Source of the DNA: Candidatus Poseidoniaceae archaeon
Lineage (GTDB): Archaea; Thermoplasmatota; Poseidoniia; Poseidoniales; Poseidoniaceae
Assembly (NCBI GenBank): GCA_028353405.1
Contig: JAOMOG010000016.1
Span: forward strand, 1 to 36,603
DNA length: 36,603 bases
Direction: 5' to 3'
Below are positions 24,857 to 33,654 of the stretch, piece after piece. The notes under the pieces were generated by a model. That model ran no database searches and had not been told where the DNA came from. It saw only the letters and a list, made by a program, of their open reading frames with translations. Position numbers and translations under genes: made by a program. Every line of letters starts with the position of its first letter. Positions within the stretch are counted from its first letter, which is position 1.

Positions 24857-26068
24857 TCAACGATTATTTTGTAAAAATCGTTCAATTCGGTCAAATGCTT
24901 CATTCAATATATCCATATTTGGCAGATACACGATTCTGAAATGTCCCTTGCCCAATTGTGGTGAAAAACCACTACCATGCACGACTAAAACATGTTCTTG
25001 GTGCAGTAAATCAAGAACAAATTTCTTATCATCTTGAGCCCACTTTTCATCAGTCAATTTTACGAACATGTAGAATGCACCACCAGGTGCCTGAACTTCT
25101 AAACCATCAATTGCAGCAATTCTTTTGATGCAAAGGTCACGTTGGTCAATCACTTTCTGTTTGTACGCATCCATCCAAGTTCTGTCATCATCCAATCCTG
25201 CAAGGTATCCTAATTGGGCTGGCGTGGAAGCGCACAGTCTTGAGCGAAGCATTCTTTCGATACCATCCCTCACCAGGTTCATTCTTCCCTGCGGGTCATG
25301 AATTGCCATGTATCCAATTCTCCAGCCAGGAGCATAGTATACTTTTGAAACCCCGTTTAGTGAGAATACAGGAACGTCTTGTGAACGACTGGCTACGCTT
25401 ACTTGGTGTCCGGTAAAATCCAACCCGTCGTAAATTTCATCGGCTACGACCATACAATTTGGCCATTTACTTGCAATTGATAATAATCTGTCTATTTCAG
25501 CAACAGTAGCGACATTTCCGCAAGGATTATTTGGATTAATAATCACTAATAAGCGCACAGATTCATTCATTTTTGATTCTATATCATCAAAGTCAATCTT
25601 CCAACCATCATCTTGATTTAATCTATATTCAATGGTTTTAGCACCGTATCCCTGAGGGTATGCCATGTATGGTGGATAATGCGGACCTGGTGCTAAAACA
25701 ACATCTCCTTCCGATAATGTGGCTGCAAAAATTATCTGCAGTGCTTCGGTGACTCCATGACAAACATAGACATCATCGGCCGAAGCTTTCCACCCTTTAT
25801 TGGATTCATCTTCCGCAATAGCAGTTCTTAATTCAGGTAATCCGTATGAAGGAGAATATCCATTTCTTCCATCATGTAGTGCCTTAGCGTATGCTTCTAC
25901 CATGTGTTGTGGTGTCGGTAAGCCGGGATATGCAATCGGATCACCAATGTTCAATTTGATAATTTCATGGCCTTGTGCTTCAAGGATTGTTGCAGGAACT
26001 ACAACATCACGAATTGCATATTCAATATTGGCAGCACGTGATGCTACTGGTATCTGCTCTGTACCCAT
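24857..26068 (-). CDS. Aspartate/alanine-type aminotransferase (class I, AlaA-like)
   Basis: A 403-residue PLP-dependent class I aminotransferase, close to alanine-synthesising transaminases. The N-terminal SRAANIEYAIRDVVVPATIL followed by EGHEI-like GHEIIKLNIGDP is the AlaA/AlaC pattern. Substrate and cofactor motifs include RNGYSPSYGLPELRTAIA, VCHGVTEALQIIF, INPNNPCGN (with the conserved Asn), VADEIYDGLDF, and the PLP-lysine in LNGVSKVYYAPGWRIGY. The C-terminal Arg motif GHFRIVYLPN binds the carboxylate. ATG 26068 is chosen because GGGGTGA lies just upstream; a GTG nine bases earlier overlaps that site. The exact amino donor and acceptor cannot be read from the sequence; alanine/glutamate is most likely. 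Confidence 0.88.
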   Translation of the reverse strand: MGTEQIPVASRAANIEYAIRDVVVPATILEAQGHEIIKLNIGDPIAYPGLPTPQHMVEAYAKALHDGRNGYSPSYGLPELRTAIAEDESNKGWKASADDVYVCHGVTEALQIIFAATLSEGDVVLAPGPHYPPYMAYPQGYGAKTIEYRLNQDDGWKIDFDDIESKMNESVRLLVIINPNNPCGNVATVAEIDRLLSIASKWPNCMVVADEIYDGLDFTGHQVSVASRSQDVPVFSLNGVSKVYYAPGWRIGYMAIHDPQGRMNLVRDGIERMLRSRLCASTPAQLGYLAGLDDDRTWMDAYKQKVIDQRDLCIKRIAAIDGLEVQAPGGAFYMFVKLTDEKWAQDDKKFVLDLLHQEHVLVVHGSGFSPQLGKGHFRIVYLPNMDILNEAFDRIERFLQNNR

Positions 26069-26106
26069 GATATTCACCCCACTATCATCCCACTATCAAA
26101 CTTAAC

Positions 26107-26583
26107 CTACAAATCATTTCTTGACATTCCAACCATGTCTAATATCGCATCGAAATGGACTTCCTCAACCGGTTGAACTGATAGGCGCTGCCCTTTTCTA
26201 ATCAACAACATCCCCTCGCAACGGTCATTCTCTCTTATTGAAGAAAGCGAAATGATACTAGGCAATTCACAAACTGGTTCAATATCGACCATCATCCAAC
26301 GAGGTTTTTCTTTGGAAGATTTTTCATCAAAATATTTGCTGTTACGATCCCATGATGTGTGGTCTGGATAACCTTCTCGACAAACCCTAGCAACCGCTGC
26401 CACATGTGGTGGTTTTGTATTGGAGTGATAGTACAAAACTAAGTCTCCTGCCTTCATATCATCACGCATAATATTTCTTGCTTGATAATTTCTAACCCCA
26501 TCCCAATGAGTTGAACCATCTTCTACAAGTTGTGAGTATGGGTATACATCAGGCTCTGATTTCATCAACCAATAGTTTGCCAT
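26107..26583 (-). CDS. EVE-domain protein (modified-base reader family)
   Basis: A 158-residue protein that consists of one EVE domain, a PUA-like fold thought to bind modified bases in DNA or RNA. The family pattern is nearly complete: YWLMKSEPDVYPYSQL at the N-terminus, THWDGVRNYQARNIMRDDMKAGDLVLYYHSN, VARVCREGYPDHTSWD, PRWMMVDIEPV, and LLIRKGQRLSVQPVEEVHFDAIL. The start ATG 26583 matches the family N-terminus; upstream in-frame codons add only unrelated residues. It lies between the RND exporter gene and the aminotransferase, all on the minus strand. Stand-alone EVE proteins occur widely, and nothing nearby (methylase or nuclease) suggests a restriction role. Confidence 0.9.
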   Translation of the reverse strand: MANYWLMKSEPDVYPYSQLVEDGSTHWDGVRNYQARNIMRDDMKAGDLVLYYHSNTKPPHVAAVARVCREGYPDHTSWDRNSKYFDEKSSKEKPRWMMVDIEPVCELPSIISLSSIRENDRCEGMLLIRKGQRLSVQPVEEVHFDAILDMVGMSRNDL

Positions 26584-26639
26584 GAAGCGTTTGAAGAAGT
26601 GGCACTCTATGACTATTACTGGATTAGTAAAATTATTAT

Positions 26640-29600
26640 TCACCACGAATCAACGACATCATCAACTAAAGCAGCATCTAAAACATCAATTTCATTTCTT
26701 CTTCCAACAGCCCCCAATCCAAGTTTCTTGGCCATACCAGAAGGCCCTCCAACTGAACCAATTCCCATTTTCTCCAGGGTTACGAAAATTGCAGGTAGCA
26801 ATATTAGTGCGGATGCTGCTGCGACCCATAACAAAATGATAATGACGTTAATGAAAGGTTGAATTGCGGGTATGGGTATGCTCTTTGCAGTAATTAATCC
26901 AAGAGATGTCACAGTAGCTGCCTCAAAGAGCGACATCCCGGTACCGATAGCAGCGGTTTTGATTGCAGGTATTCCCCCACCTAATTCCTTTATCCGATTG
27001 GCAATGTGAATTGAAAAGTCAACACCAACTCCAACTAGAATCGATCCTATCATCACAGTTACAAGAGATAGTGATACATCCAATTGCCACATGAATAGCC
27101 ACTGTAAAGCAACTGTTGCAATAACTGGGGAAGTTGTCCAAAACGAATATCTAATGTCTCTGAAAACAATTGCTAATGTGATTAATGTTAGAATAATTGC
27201 GAAGCCTAAAGAAGTCCATTGTGAACCAACAATTAACTCATTTACTTCAATTACAGTTGCTGCCACTCCAGTTAAATCTTCTGCAGATTCACCATGCCCA
27301 CCGCTAAAAGATTCGGTATGAGCATTTACCGCATCTACATATTCAGAGGTTTGAGCAACTGGAACAAAGGGCATATCAACAAAGATTAGTGTTCTATCAA
27401 AATCTTCATTGATGAAAATTTCTCTTGTTTCTTGAGTAATTGATGCATAAAATACATCCAGTAAAAAGATTTGACTCTGCTTTGTTCCAGGTAAGCCATA
27501 ATCTTCGGGAGTCATTAGTAAGTCCCAGAATGAAGCACCTCCTGTCACTTCACGATCTAACAGAACTTGGGCTGTATCTTTGATATCTTCAGGCAAACCA
27601 GGTAAGTCCTCAATAAAGTCGGACAACTGTGTACCAGAAACAGCCAATTCTAAACCAGTAGATTTCATCAAGAACACAATTGAAACTGCTGATGTATTTT
27701 CGATTCCGTTTAATTTACCTTCAAGGGCATCGATAATATCCAAATTACTTGCAGGGTCATCATTTGCCGGATCACCATCGTTGATATCTCCACTAACATT
27801 TGCATGGATCAGAATCATACCTATTTGACCAGCCTCAAACTCTTCACTATATTGAATCATTTTTTGTACTGATAATTCTGTTTCCGGTGCCATGCCCAGA
27901 AGATCAATATCTTCCCTAACATTTTGCTGTCCTATAGTAGCAGAAAAGAGAATAAGAATTAGGAATACCGTAATAACTGGAACATTATATTTTACAGGTA
28001 GTTCAACTACTTTTTCAAATACTTTTAACGGAGGATGATTTGGTTTTCTTAAATCCAATAATAAAGTCAGATTAGGGACCATAAACATAGTCAAAATATA
28101 AACTACAACTATACCTCCTGATAATGCAATACCAACTGTTTGAATAGGTGCCATTGGAGTGAAAACTAATGAAATAAAACCAATAACAGTGGTTACAGCG
28201 GATAAAAATACAGCTTTTCCTGTAGAACTGAGTGAAGCCTTCATTTTTTCATGTTTGGTTCCATCTTCTTCTGCATAGCGATTGGTGATGTGTAAGCCAT
28301 ATGAGACTCCTAGTGCGAGAAGAATTGGCCCTACGATAATCACCGTCATCGTCACTTCATAATTGGACCAACCAATTATCCCCAGCGTCCAAAATACCGC
28401 ACACAGAGTTGGAAGTCCTGCAATAATAACCACTTTAAGTCCTTGAAGAGGGCGTATTCCATTCAACCCCCCTTGGAGAATATCGGAATGGAATACGAAT
28501 AAACCTAATGCAACTAAGACACAAGCATTCGGGAATATATCCCAGAATAAGACGAATGAAAACTCAGTTACCGCATTGGTGATCGGTACTGCTCCGGTTA
28601 GGGTCATTGTCATCCCAAAATCATCCCATGTGCACATTTCACCATTCGCTGGAGCCCCATTCTCATCATATTCACATGGCCTTGGTGTTGTTGAAATGTT
28701 ATCGAGTGTTTTCTGAGTGCTTTCAATGACGTCCTTTGCTGTTTTCCCTTCTTCATCTGAAACTAAAACTGCGACCGCCATAATCGCTCTATCTAATGTG
28801 CCATCCGGACCTCCTGTCAATGGGTCACCCTTTACATCCCGGGCTAATTTGTCCAAACCGGGGGATGCGCTTCCATCATCTTCATACATTTCTTGAACAA
28901 TTAAATTAATAGTTTGCTGTGATGGAATCTCATAACCACCACCAACAGCACCGTCGGTTATTGCAAGCGCTTCATTAATTTGGCTAGCAGCGATCGCACT
29001 AGCACAATCGTCTTGTCCAGATAAGCAGCCTAGTTGTCCCAATTCGGTTACAACCGCTTCTCTAACTCTAGGTACACTTGAATTTACTTCTTTGAGAACC
29101 GTGGAGAGTGATAAAATGTAAATAACTTGGTCGTCAACTGAATTAGAAAGATGCGGATTTAGGATGTTTTCAACATATGAAATTTCTTGCAAGATTCTTT
29201 TATCCGTAATATTTCTATCAGTATCTTCATCTAATTCGATATAGACTACCATTACATTTGTACTCCAGTCTTCTTCAATTAATTCAATAAGTTCGCCTAC
29301 ATGGCTCCCTTCTGGAAGATATACCTCCATATCTCCGTTGACATTCAATGATGATTCTCCAGGTTTGTCAAGGAATCCTGATTGGGTGACGAAAAAACCA
29401 GTTATGAAAAGAAAAATCAGTATAGTTATGATTGGGAATTTGGTTATTGCCCCTGTAGCACCATGCTTTTGCCACTCTCTTTTGAAACGTTCTGGTGCTT
29501 CTAATACTGCATCGAATACTACTTTCGTATCAAAGTCTTTGACTCTCTTTCCTAAGTCAGAAGCACCAGTTTGTAACTTTCCTTTGCTATAATCAGCAAT

Positions 29601-29657
29601 CGCCTCAAAACGCTCACCTACAGAGGTTTCGCCATCATTGATTTTATCTCTTGACAC
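26640..29657 (-). CDS. RND/MMPL superfamily exporter
   Basis: A 1005-residue membrane transporter of the RND superfamily (MMPL/HAE3/patched-like). It shows the expected duplicated layout: one transmembrane helix (FPIITILIFLFITGFFV, about 75-91), a large extracytoplasmic loop (about 95-365), five helices (about 370-540) including GPILLALGVSYGLHITNRYAEE, then a second half with TM7 (VPVITVFLILILFSATIG), another large loop (about 575-790) and five helices including GSILVGVGVDFSIHIANRIKE. The 'G..Y/D..H..NR' motifs after TM4 and TM10 are the MMPL signature. The GTG start at 29657 has AGGGGG 8 nt upstream. Such proteins move lipids or hydrophobic compounds in a proton-dependent way; the substrate is unknown. 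Confidence 0.88.
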   Translation of the reverse strand: MSRDKINDGETSVGERFEAIADYSKGKLQTGASDLGKRVKDFDTKVVFDAVLEAPERFKREWQKHGATGAITKFPIITILIFLFITGFFVTQSGFLDKPGESSLNVNGDMEVYLPEGSHVGELIELIEEDWSTNVMVVYIELDEDTDRNITDKRILQEISYVENILNPHLSNSVDDQVIYILSLSTVLKEVNSSVPRVREAVVTELGQLGCLSGQDDCASAIAASQINEALAITDGAVGGGYEIPSQQTINLIVQEMYEDDGSASPGLDKLARDVKGDPLTGGPDGTLDRAIMAVAVLVSDEEGKTAKDVIESTQKTLDNISTTPRPCEYDENGAPANGEMCTWDDFGMTMTLTGAVPITNAVTEFSFVLFWDIFPNACVLVALGLFVFHSDILQGGLNGIRPLQGLKVVIIAGLPTLCAVFWTLGIIGWSNYEVTMTVIIVGPILLALGVSYGLHITNRYAEEDGTKHEKMKASLSSTGKAVFLSAVTTVIGFISLVFTPMAPIQTVGIALSGGIVVVYILTMFMVPNLTLLLDLRKPNHPPLKVFEKVVELPVKYNVPVITVFLILILFSATIGQQNVREDIDLLGMAPETELSVQKMIQYSEEFEAGQIGMILIHANVSGDINDGDPANDDPASNLDIIDALEGKLNGIENTSAVSIVFLMKSTGLELAVSGTQLSDFIEDLPGLPEDIKDTAQVLLDREVTGGASFWDLLMTPEDYGLPGTKQSQIFLLDVFYASITQETREIFINEDFDRTLIFVDMPFVPVAQTSEYVDAVNAHTESFSGGHGESAEDLTGVAATVIEVNELIVGSQWTSLGFAIILTLITLAIVFRDIRYSFWTTSPVIATVALQWLFMWQLDVSLSLVTVMIGSILVGVGVDFSIHIANRIKELGGGIPAIKTAAIGTGMSLFEAATVTSLGLITAKSIPIPAIQPFINVIIILLWVAAASALILLPAIFVTLEKMGIGSVGGPSGMAKKLGLGAVGRRNEIDVLDAALVDDVVDSW

Positions 29658-29665
29658 ATTAACAA

Positions 29666-29671
29666 CCCCCT
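29666..29671 (-). promoter_or_regulatory. Ribosome binding site deciding the GTG start of the RND exporter
   Basis: On the minus strand AGGGGG lies 8 nt before GTG 29657. No ATG alternative exists nearby in this frame, so this site supports the GTG start. Confidence 0.55.
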
Positions 29672-29763
29672 TATGTTCTCACTGAGACGCAATGCCTTTG
29701 AAAGGTATGCCTACTAATGTTTACAAAATCACTGTTTTGAGGATGTTTTTATTTTAACGAAAC

Positions 29764-29772
29764 AATATATTT
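29764..29772 (+). promoter_or_regulatory. Putative TATA box of valS
   Basis: AATATATTT lies in the 205-nt region between the divergent RND exporter and valS. It would place transcription start near 29793, giving valS a leader of about 70 nt. Inferred from position and composition only. Confidence 0.45.
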
Positions 29773-29850
29773 CACTTAATTTTAGGGAGAGGTTCAAAGG
29801 TGACTTGCTTGAGCGCCGCATGGAGTCGCACTGTTTACTTGTGCGCAGCC

Positions 29851-29858
29851 GAGGTGAG
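29851..29858 (+). promoter_or_regulatory. Shine-Dalgarno site of valS
   Basis: GAGGTGAG lies 4 nt before ATG 29863 and has the same form as the sites before archease and ccmE. It supports ATG 29863 over the upstream in-frame GTG at 29800. Confidence 0.65.
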
Positions 29859-29862
29859 GCCA

Positions 29863-32355
29863 ATGCCAGCCCCTACATTACCGGAAAAAAGATGGTCGAT
29901 TGACCTAGAAAAGAAAATTCAAGAAGCTCATTCTGAGAATGAGCAAGAATACACTGCTAGATACGGATTTAATCCGGATAGCGGCAAGGAGATATTTGTC
30001 ATTGATACTCCACCACCGTATCCATCTGGAACTTGGCATATTGGCGCTGTTGCCCAATACTCAATGATCGATGTTATCGCCCGCTCACAGCGTTTGCTCG
30101 GAAAAGAAGTTTATTTCCCATGGGGTGTTGACCGCAATGGAATAAACATTGAATTCGTTGTTGAACAAAATACAAAAAGAAAGATGAAAACATATGATAG
30201 AGAGGAATTTCTTTCACTTTGTAAAGAGACTATTGAGGAATTTACACAAGCTATGAGAAATACTGCAAAGCGTGTGGGATTATCCTGTGACTTTAGCAAA
30301 GAATACCTTACTGACTCTCCAGAGTATCGCCAAGTTACACAAGCTATTTTCGTAGAACTATTCAAGAAAGGAGAAATTATTGAAGACCTTAGACCTAATA
30401 TTTACGATCCTGTGGAAGGAACTACAATTGCAGAAGCAGAGGTTGAACGATTATCTCGAAAGACTAAGTTAGTTGACATCAAATGGTATACAGAGGATGG
30501 TGTTGAAGTAATAATTTCAACTACAAGGCCCGAATTAATTTGTGCTTGTGGAATTGTCGTAGTTCATCCAGAAGATGAAAGATACAAGGACTTAGTTGGC
30601 AAAAAAATAATCCTGCCAGTTCCAGTTAGCGGAAGAGAGACAAGTGTTGAAATCAAAACCCATGCATCTGTCAAATCTGATTTCGGCTCTGGTGTGCTGA
30701 TGGTATGTTCATTCGGCGACCAAAACGATGTTGCAATTTTCAGAGATATGGGATTAACTCCGTTTAGAGCGATTGATTTAGATGGTTGCATGACCAGTAT
30801 TGCAGGACCTTGGAATGGAAATAAAGTAATAGAGGCTCGCAAGGCAGTGATTGAATATCTAGAAGAAAATGGTAAAATTCATGATATCGTCGAACGTGAC
30901 CAAGAAATACCTGTTTCTGAGAGAGGTAAAAATCCAGTTGAAACGATTCTACTAAAGGAATGGTATGTCCGTCAAACTCACATCCAAGATAGGATGAAGG
31001 AACATATTGAAGAAATTAAATTCCATCCTGTTAGAAATAAACAGTTTTTGATAGATTGGATGGATAACATCAGCATTGATTGGCCTATTTCGCGAAGAAG
31101 ATGGTATCACACAGAAATCCCAATATGGTATTCACAAGATGAAACTAAAGTCATAGTCCCTCCAAGTGGAACATACGTTCAACCTTGGAAGGATTCACCA
31201 CCAATTGACAGCAGAGTGTTAGATCGAGAAACTCGAGAAGACATGGGTTCATATCAAGAATTGAAACAGAGTCTTGGAGAAATAAGTGGAGAGGAAAAAG
31301 TGTTTGATACTTGGATGGATTCTTCCAACTCCAACCTATTCGTCAGTGGATACCTAAATCACCCTGAAATCTTTGAGAAGGCATTCCCTACTGCTCTAAG
31401 ACCACAAGGAAAAGAAATCGTTCGAACATGGCTTTACTATACTTTGTTAAAATCAACATTGCTATTGGATAAGCCTGGTTTTAATCATGTTTGGATCGAT
31501 GGTTTAGGAATGGACCCATGGGGCCGAAAAATGAGTAAATCACTTGGTAATGGTATAGATGCAGATTCTGTTCTGGAATGTGGGGCAGGTGGTAAAACAG
31601 GCTCTTGGAAGGTTAAAGGTCCAGATAAGAGCGTCAGTTTACGAGCAAATAAAATCGGCTCCGAATGTTTCCGTTTATGGAAGGCCTGTGATGCCCAAGT
31701 AGGAGATGATTTCCATATTAATCCTGAAGAAATTGAAAAGAAATATTATGGAATCTTGACCAAGGTTTTCAATGTTGCAAGATTTGCTTCTATGTTCCCT
31801 TGTCCTGATGATTTAGAAACAACCCCTACTGATTTAGCAATAGAGGATAAATGGATTATAGCTGAATTCCAAAGCATGATGTCAATAGTTGAAAAATCAT
31901 GGCATGAACTTGATATTTATACTGCAACTCAGGCATTAAAATCATTTGCTACAGGCGTATTACCGAGCCATTGGCTAGAGATGGTAAAGAGTAGATTATA
32001 TGATGATGATGAAGCAGCAGCATGGACAATTCATAGAATTGTTAGAGATTTCCTTAGTGCATTCTCTCCGATATGCCCGTTCTTCTCACATCATATATCC
32101 CTAACAATTTATTCCAAGTCAGCTGTTGATGTTGATTCATTCCCAATTAATATTGTTGATGAATTGGCAGTTGATATGGAACAAGGTGATGATTTGAGAA
32201 AACTAACAAGTTCTATTCAAGAATTTAATTCTTCAACTTGGAATGGTAAGAAAGATGCAGGAATCTCTCTAAATAAACCAATTTCTGGGATTTCAATTCC
32301 TGCAGAACTAAGTGAATTTACAGCGATCTTGACCAGTATGCATTCATTAGAGTGA
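29863..32355 (+). CDS. valS: Valyl-tRNA synthetase (archaeal type)
   Basis: An 830-residue class I aminoacyl-tRNA synthetase that charges tRNA-Val. The HIGH-type motif reads PPPYPSGTWHIGA (His59), the wording of archaeal valyl enzymes, followed by VDRNGINIEFVVE where most relatives have 'NGLP.E'. The CP1 editing domain has STTRPELICACGIVVVHPEDERY and FGSGVLMVCSFGDQNDV, as in ValRS. The KMSKS loop is K556-MSKS560 in GLGMDPWGRKMSKSLGNG. An anticodon-binding helical domain follows (SHWLEMVKSRLY). The length is near the archaeal norm, and there is no coiled-coil extension. ATG 29863 is selected by GAGGTGAG just upstream; a GTG at 29800 would add 21 residues of non-family sequence. IleRS and LeuRS are less likely given these motifs. 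Confidence 0.9.
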   Translation: MPAPTLPEKRWSIDLEKKIQEAHSENEQEYTARYGFNPDSGKEIFVIDTPPPYPSGTWHIGAVAQYSMIDVIARSQRLLGKEVYFPWGVDRNGINIEFVVEQNTKRKMKTYDREEFLSLCKETIEEFTQAMRNTAKRVGLSCDFSKEYLTDSPEYRQVTQAIFVELFKKGEIIEDLRPNIYDPVEGTTIAEAEVERLSRKTKLVDIKWYTEDGVEVIISTTRPELICACGIVVVHPEDERYKDLVGKKIILPVPVSGRETSVEIKTHASVKSDFGSGVLMVCSFGDQNDVAIFRDMGLTPFRAIDLDGCMTSIAGPWNGNKVIEARKAVIEYLEENGKIHDIVERDQEIPVSERGKNPVETILLKEWYVRQTHIQDRMKEHIEEIKFHPVRNKQFLIDWMDNISIDWPISRRRWYHTEIPIWYSQDETKVIVPPSGTYVQPWKDSPPIDSRVLDRETREDMGSYQELKQSLGEISGEEKVFDTWMDSSNSNLFVSGYLNHPEIFEKAFPTALRPQGKEIVRTWLYYTLLKSTLLLDKPGFNHVWIDGLGMDPWGRKMSKSLGNGIDADSVLECGAGGKTGSWKVKGPDKSVSLRANKIGSECFRLWKACDAQVGDDFHINPEEIEKKYYGILTKVFNVARFASMFPCPDDLETTPTDLAIEDKWIIAEFQSMMSIVEKSWHELDIYTATQALKSFATGVLPSHWLEMVKSRLYDDDEAAAWTIHRIVRDFLSAFSPICPFFSHHISLTIYSKSAVDVDSFPINIVDELAVDMEQGDDLRKLTSSIQEFNSSTWNGKKDAGISLNKPISGISIPAELSEFTAILTSMHSLE

Positions 32356-32364
32356 TTTATCACC

Positions 32365-33519
32365 CTATAATTGCAATGTTATTTGCCGTGAAATTGGCAT
32401 TTCTAAATTGCCAAGTCTAAATCCAATAAGACGAACTTTTTCTTTATGTTGAAGATTATTAGCAAAGAGTTGTTGGGCAAGGCGAGAAAATACCTCCGCA
32501 TCATCCATCGCTACAGGTATAGAGCGCCCATGAGTATGTGTTTCAAAGCCAGTATACCTTATTTTTACCTCAGCCAACCTTCCAGATACCCCCATCTCCT
32601 GAGCCCTCTCCAAAACAGTTGTAACCAATTGGTTAAGTCTTACCAAAACTATCTCTGAATCTGACTGGTCAACATCAAAAGTATGTTCCTTACCAACAGA
32701 TTTTCTACTCCTCAACGGACTCACTTCATTAGTGGTTTTCCCATCTGCAAGCCGAATTATCCAAGATGCAAATCTCTCGTTTGTCATTCTCGCTAGAGCC
32801 AATTCACCCACATCATATGCTTCATCAACACTGGTAATTCCCCATTCTGCCAGCATTGTTGCTGTTTTAGGGCCGACACCGGGTACTTCTCTAACCGGCC
32901 TATCAGCAAAAAATTCTTGAATTTCATCAGGCAATATTCTGAAGATTCCGTTGGGTTTGTTTATTTCACTTGACATCTTTGCCAATATCCTAGTTGGACC
33001 GATGCCAAATGAAGCTGTTAATCCAACTTTCTTGTATATTGATTGTTGTAACTTACGGCACAATGCAAAGGCTGAATCCCAATCGCCATCAACCGACTCT
33101 GTAATATCCAAATAGGCTTCATCAATACTGGCTTTCTCAAATTTTATTGCTGAAGGCTTGAGAACTTCCATGACCTTTCGACTTGCTCTACTATACAACC
33201 CTCTAGTTCCACTAATATAGATGGCATTTCCATATGGCGCCCCAGGACACCTCCTCCATGCTTCTCCAATAGGCATAGCAGAATGAATACCATATTTCCT
33301 CGCTGGATAATTGCAAGTTGAAACAATTCCTCTAGCACGACCTTGATTGGGATCAGAACCGATAATTAGAGGAACCATTGGATCTAAGTCGTGATGTAGT
33401 GTCTCAACCGCTGCAAAGAAAGCATCTAAGTCACAATGAACAATAATTCTCTCTGAACTCCTACTGTCATTATCTAGAGTTGTACCTCCATCAGGAGATT
33501 TGAGTCCAGCATCAGCCAT
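32365..33519 (-). CDS. dinB: Y-family translesion DNA polymerase (Pol IV/DinB)
   Basis: A 384-residue lesion-bypass DNA polymerase. The palm motif IIVHCDLDAFFAAVE contains the metal-binding DxD. Then come VPLIIGSDPNQGRARGIVSTCNYPARKYGIHSAMP (the nucleotide-contact Tyr/Arg segment) and the second catalytic motif KASIDEAYLDIT with its Asp-Glu. The thumb HhH region is RPVREVPGVGPKTATMLAEWGI. A little-finger domain (KSVGKEHTFDVD ... EVKIRYTGFETHTHG) completes the fold. Length is slightly above Dpo4 (352). The last residues do not form a clear PCNA-binding box. ATG 33519 is well placed. It converges on valS (9-nt gap) and is divergent from a PD-(D/E)XK-like gene across 135 nt, so a shared regulatory region is likely. 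Confidence 0.93.
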   Translation of the reverse strand: MADAGLKSPDGGTTLDNDSRSSERIIVHCDLDAFFAAVETLHHDLDPMVPLIIGSDPNQGRARGIVSTCNYPARKYGIHSAMPIGEAWRRCPGAPYGNAIYISGTRGLYSRASRKVMEVLKPSAIKFEKASIDEAYLDITESVDGDWDSAFALCRKLQQSIYKKVGLTASFGIGPTRILAKMSSEINKPNGIFRILPDEIQEFFADRPVREVPGVGPKTATMLAEWGITSVDEAYDVGELALARMTNERFASWIIRLADGKTTNEVSPLRSRKSVGKEHTFDVDQSDSEIVLVRLNQLVTTVLERAQEMGVSGRLAEVKIRYTGFETHTHGRSIPVAMDDAEVFSRLAQQLFANNLQHKEKVRLIGFRLGNLEMPISRQITLQL

Positions 33520-33654
33520 TGATATTACTTGACTGTCAGCGGTGTTTAACTATAACTCAAAATAAGGAAATATTTGGCTTAGTTAAAATAGTGTTAATCT
33601 TTACATAGATTGAATGAACTCCATGCGAGGCTTATTCACTAATAGGCGATAAAA
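33520..33654. other. Divergent promoter region between dinB and the nuclease-like gene
   Basis: 135 AT-rich bases between two divergent starts. It must hold promoters for both genes; AT-rich boxes are present on each strand but none is clear enough to name. No RNA gene is visible. Confidence 0.45.

Noticed and set aside
24852-25037. Plus-strand short open frames within the aminotransferase and EVE genes
   Set aside because: They lie wholly inside strongly supported genes on the other strand and show no family features.
32365-33519. PCNA-interacting peptide at the end of DinB
   Set aside because: The last residues (ISRQITLQL) lack the Qxxhxxaa aromatic pair.
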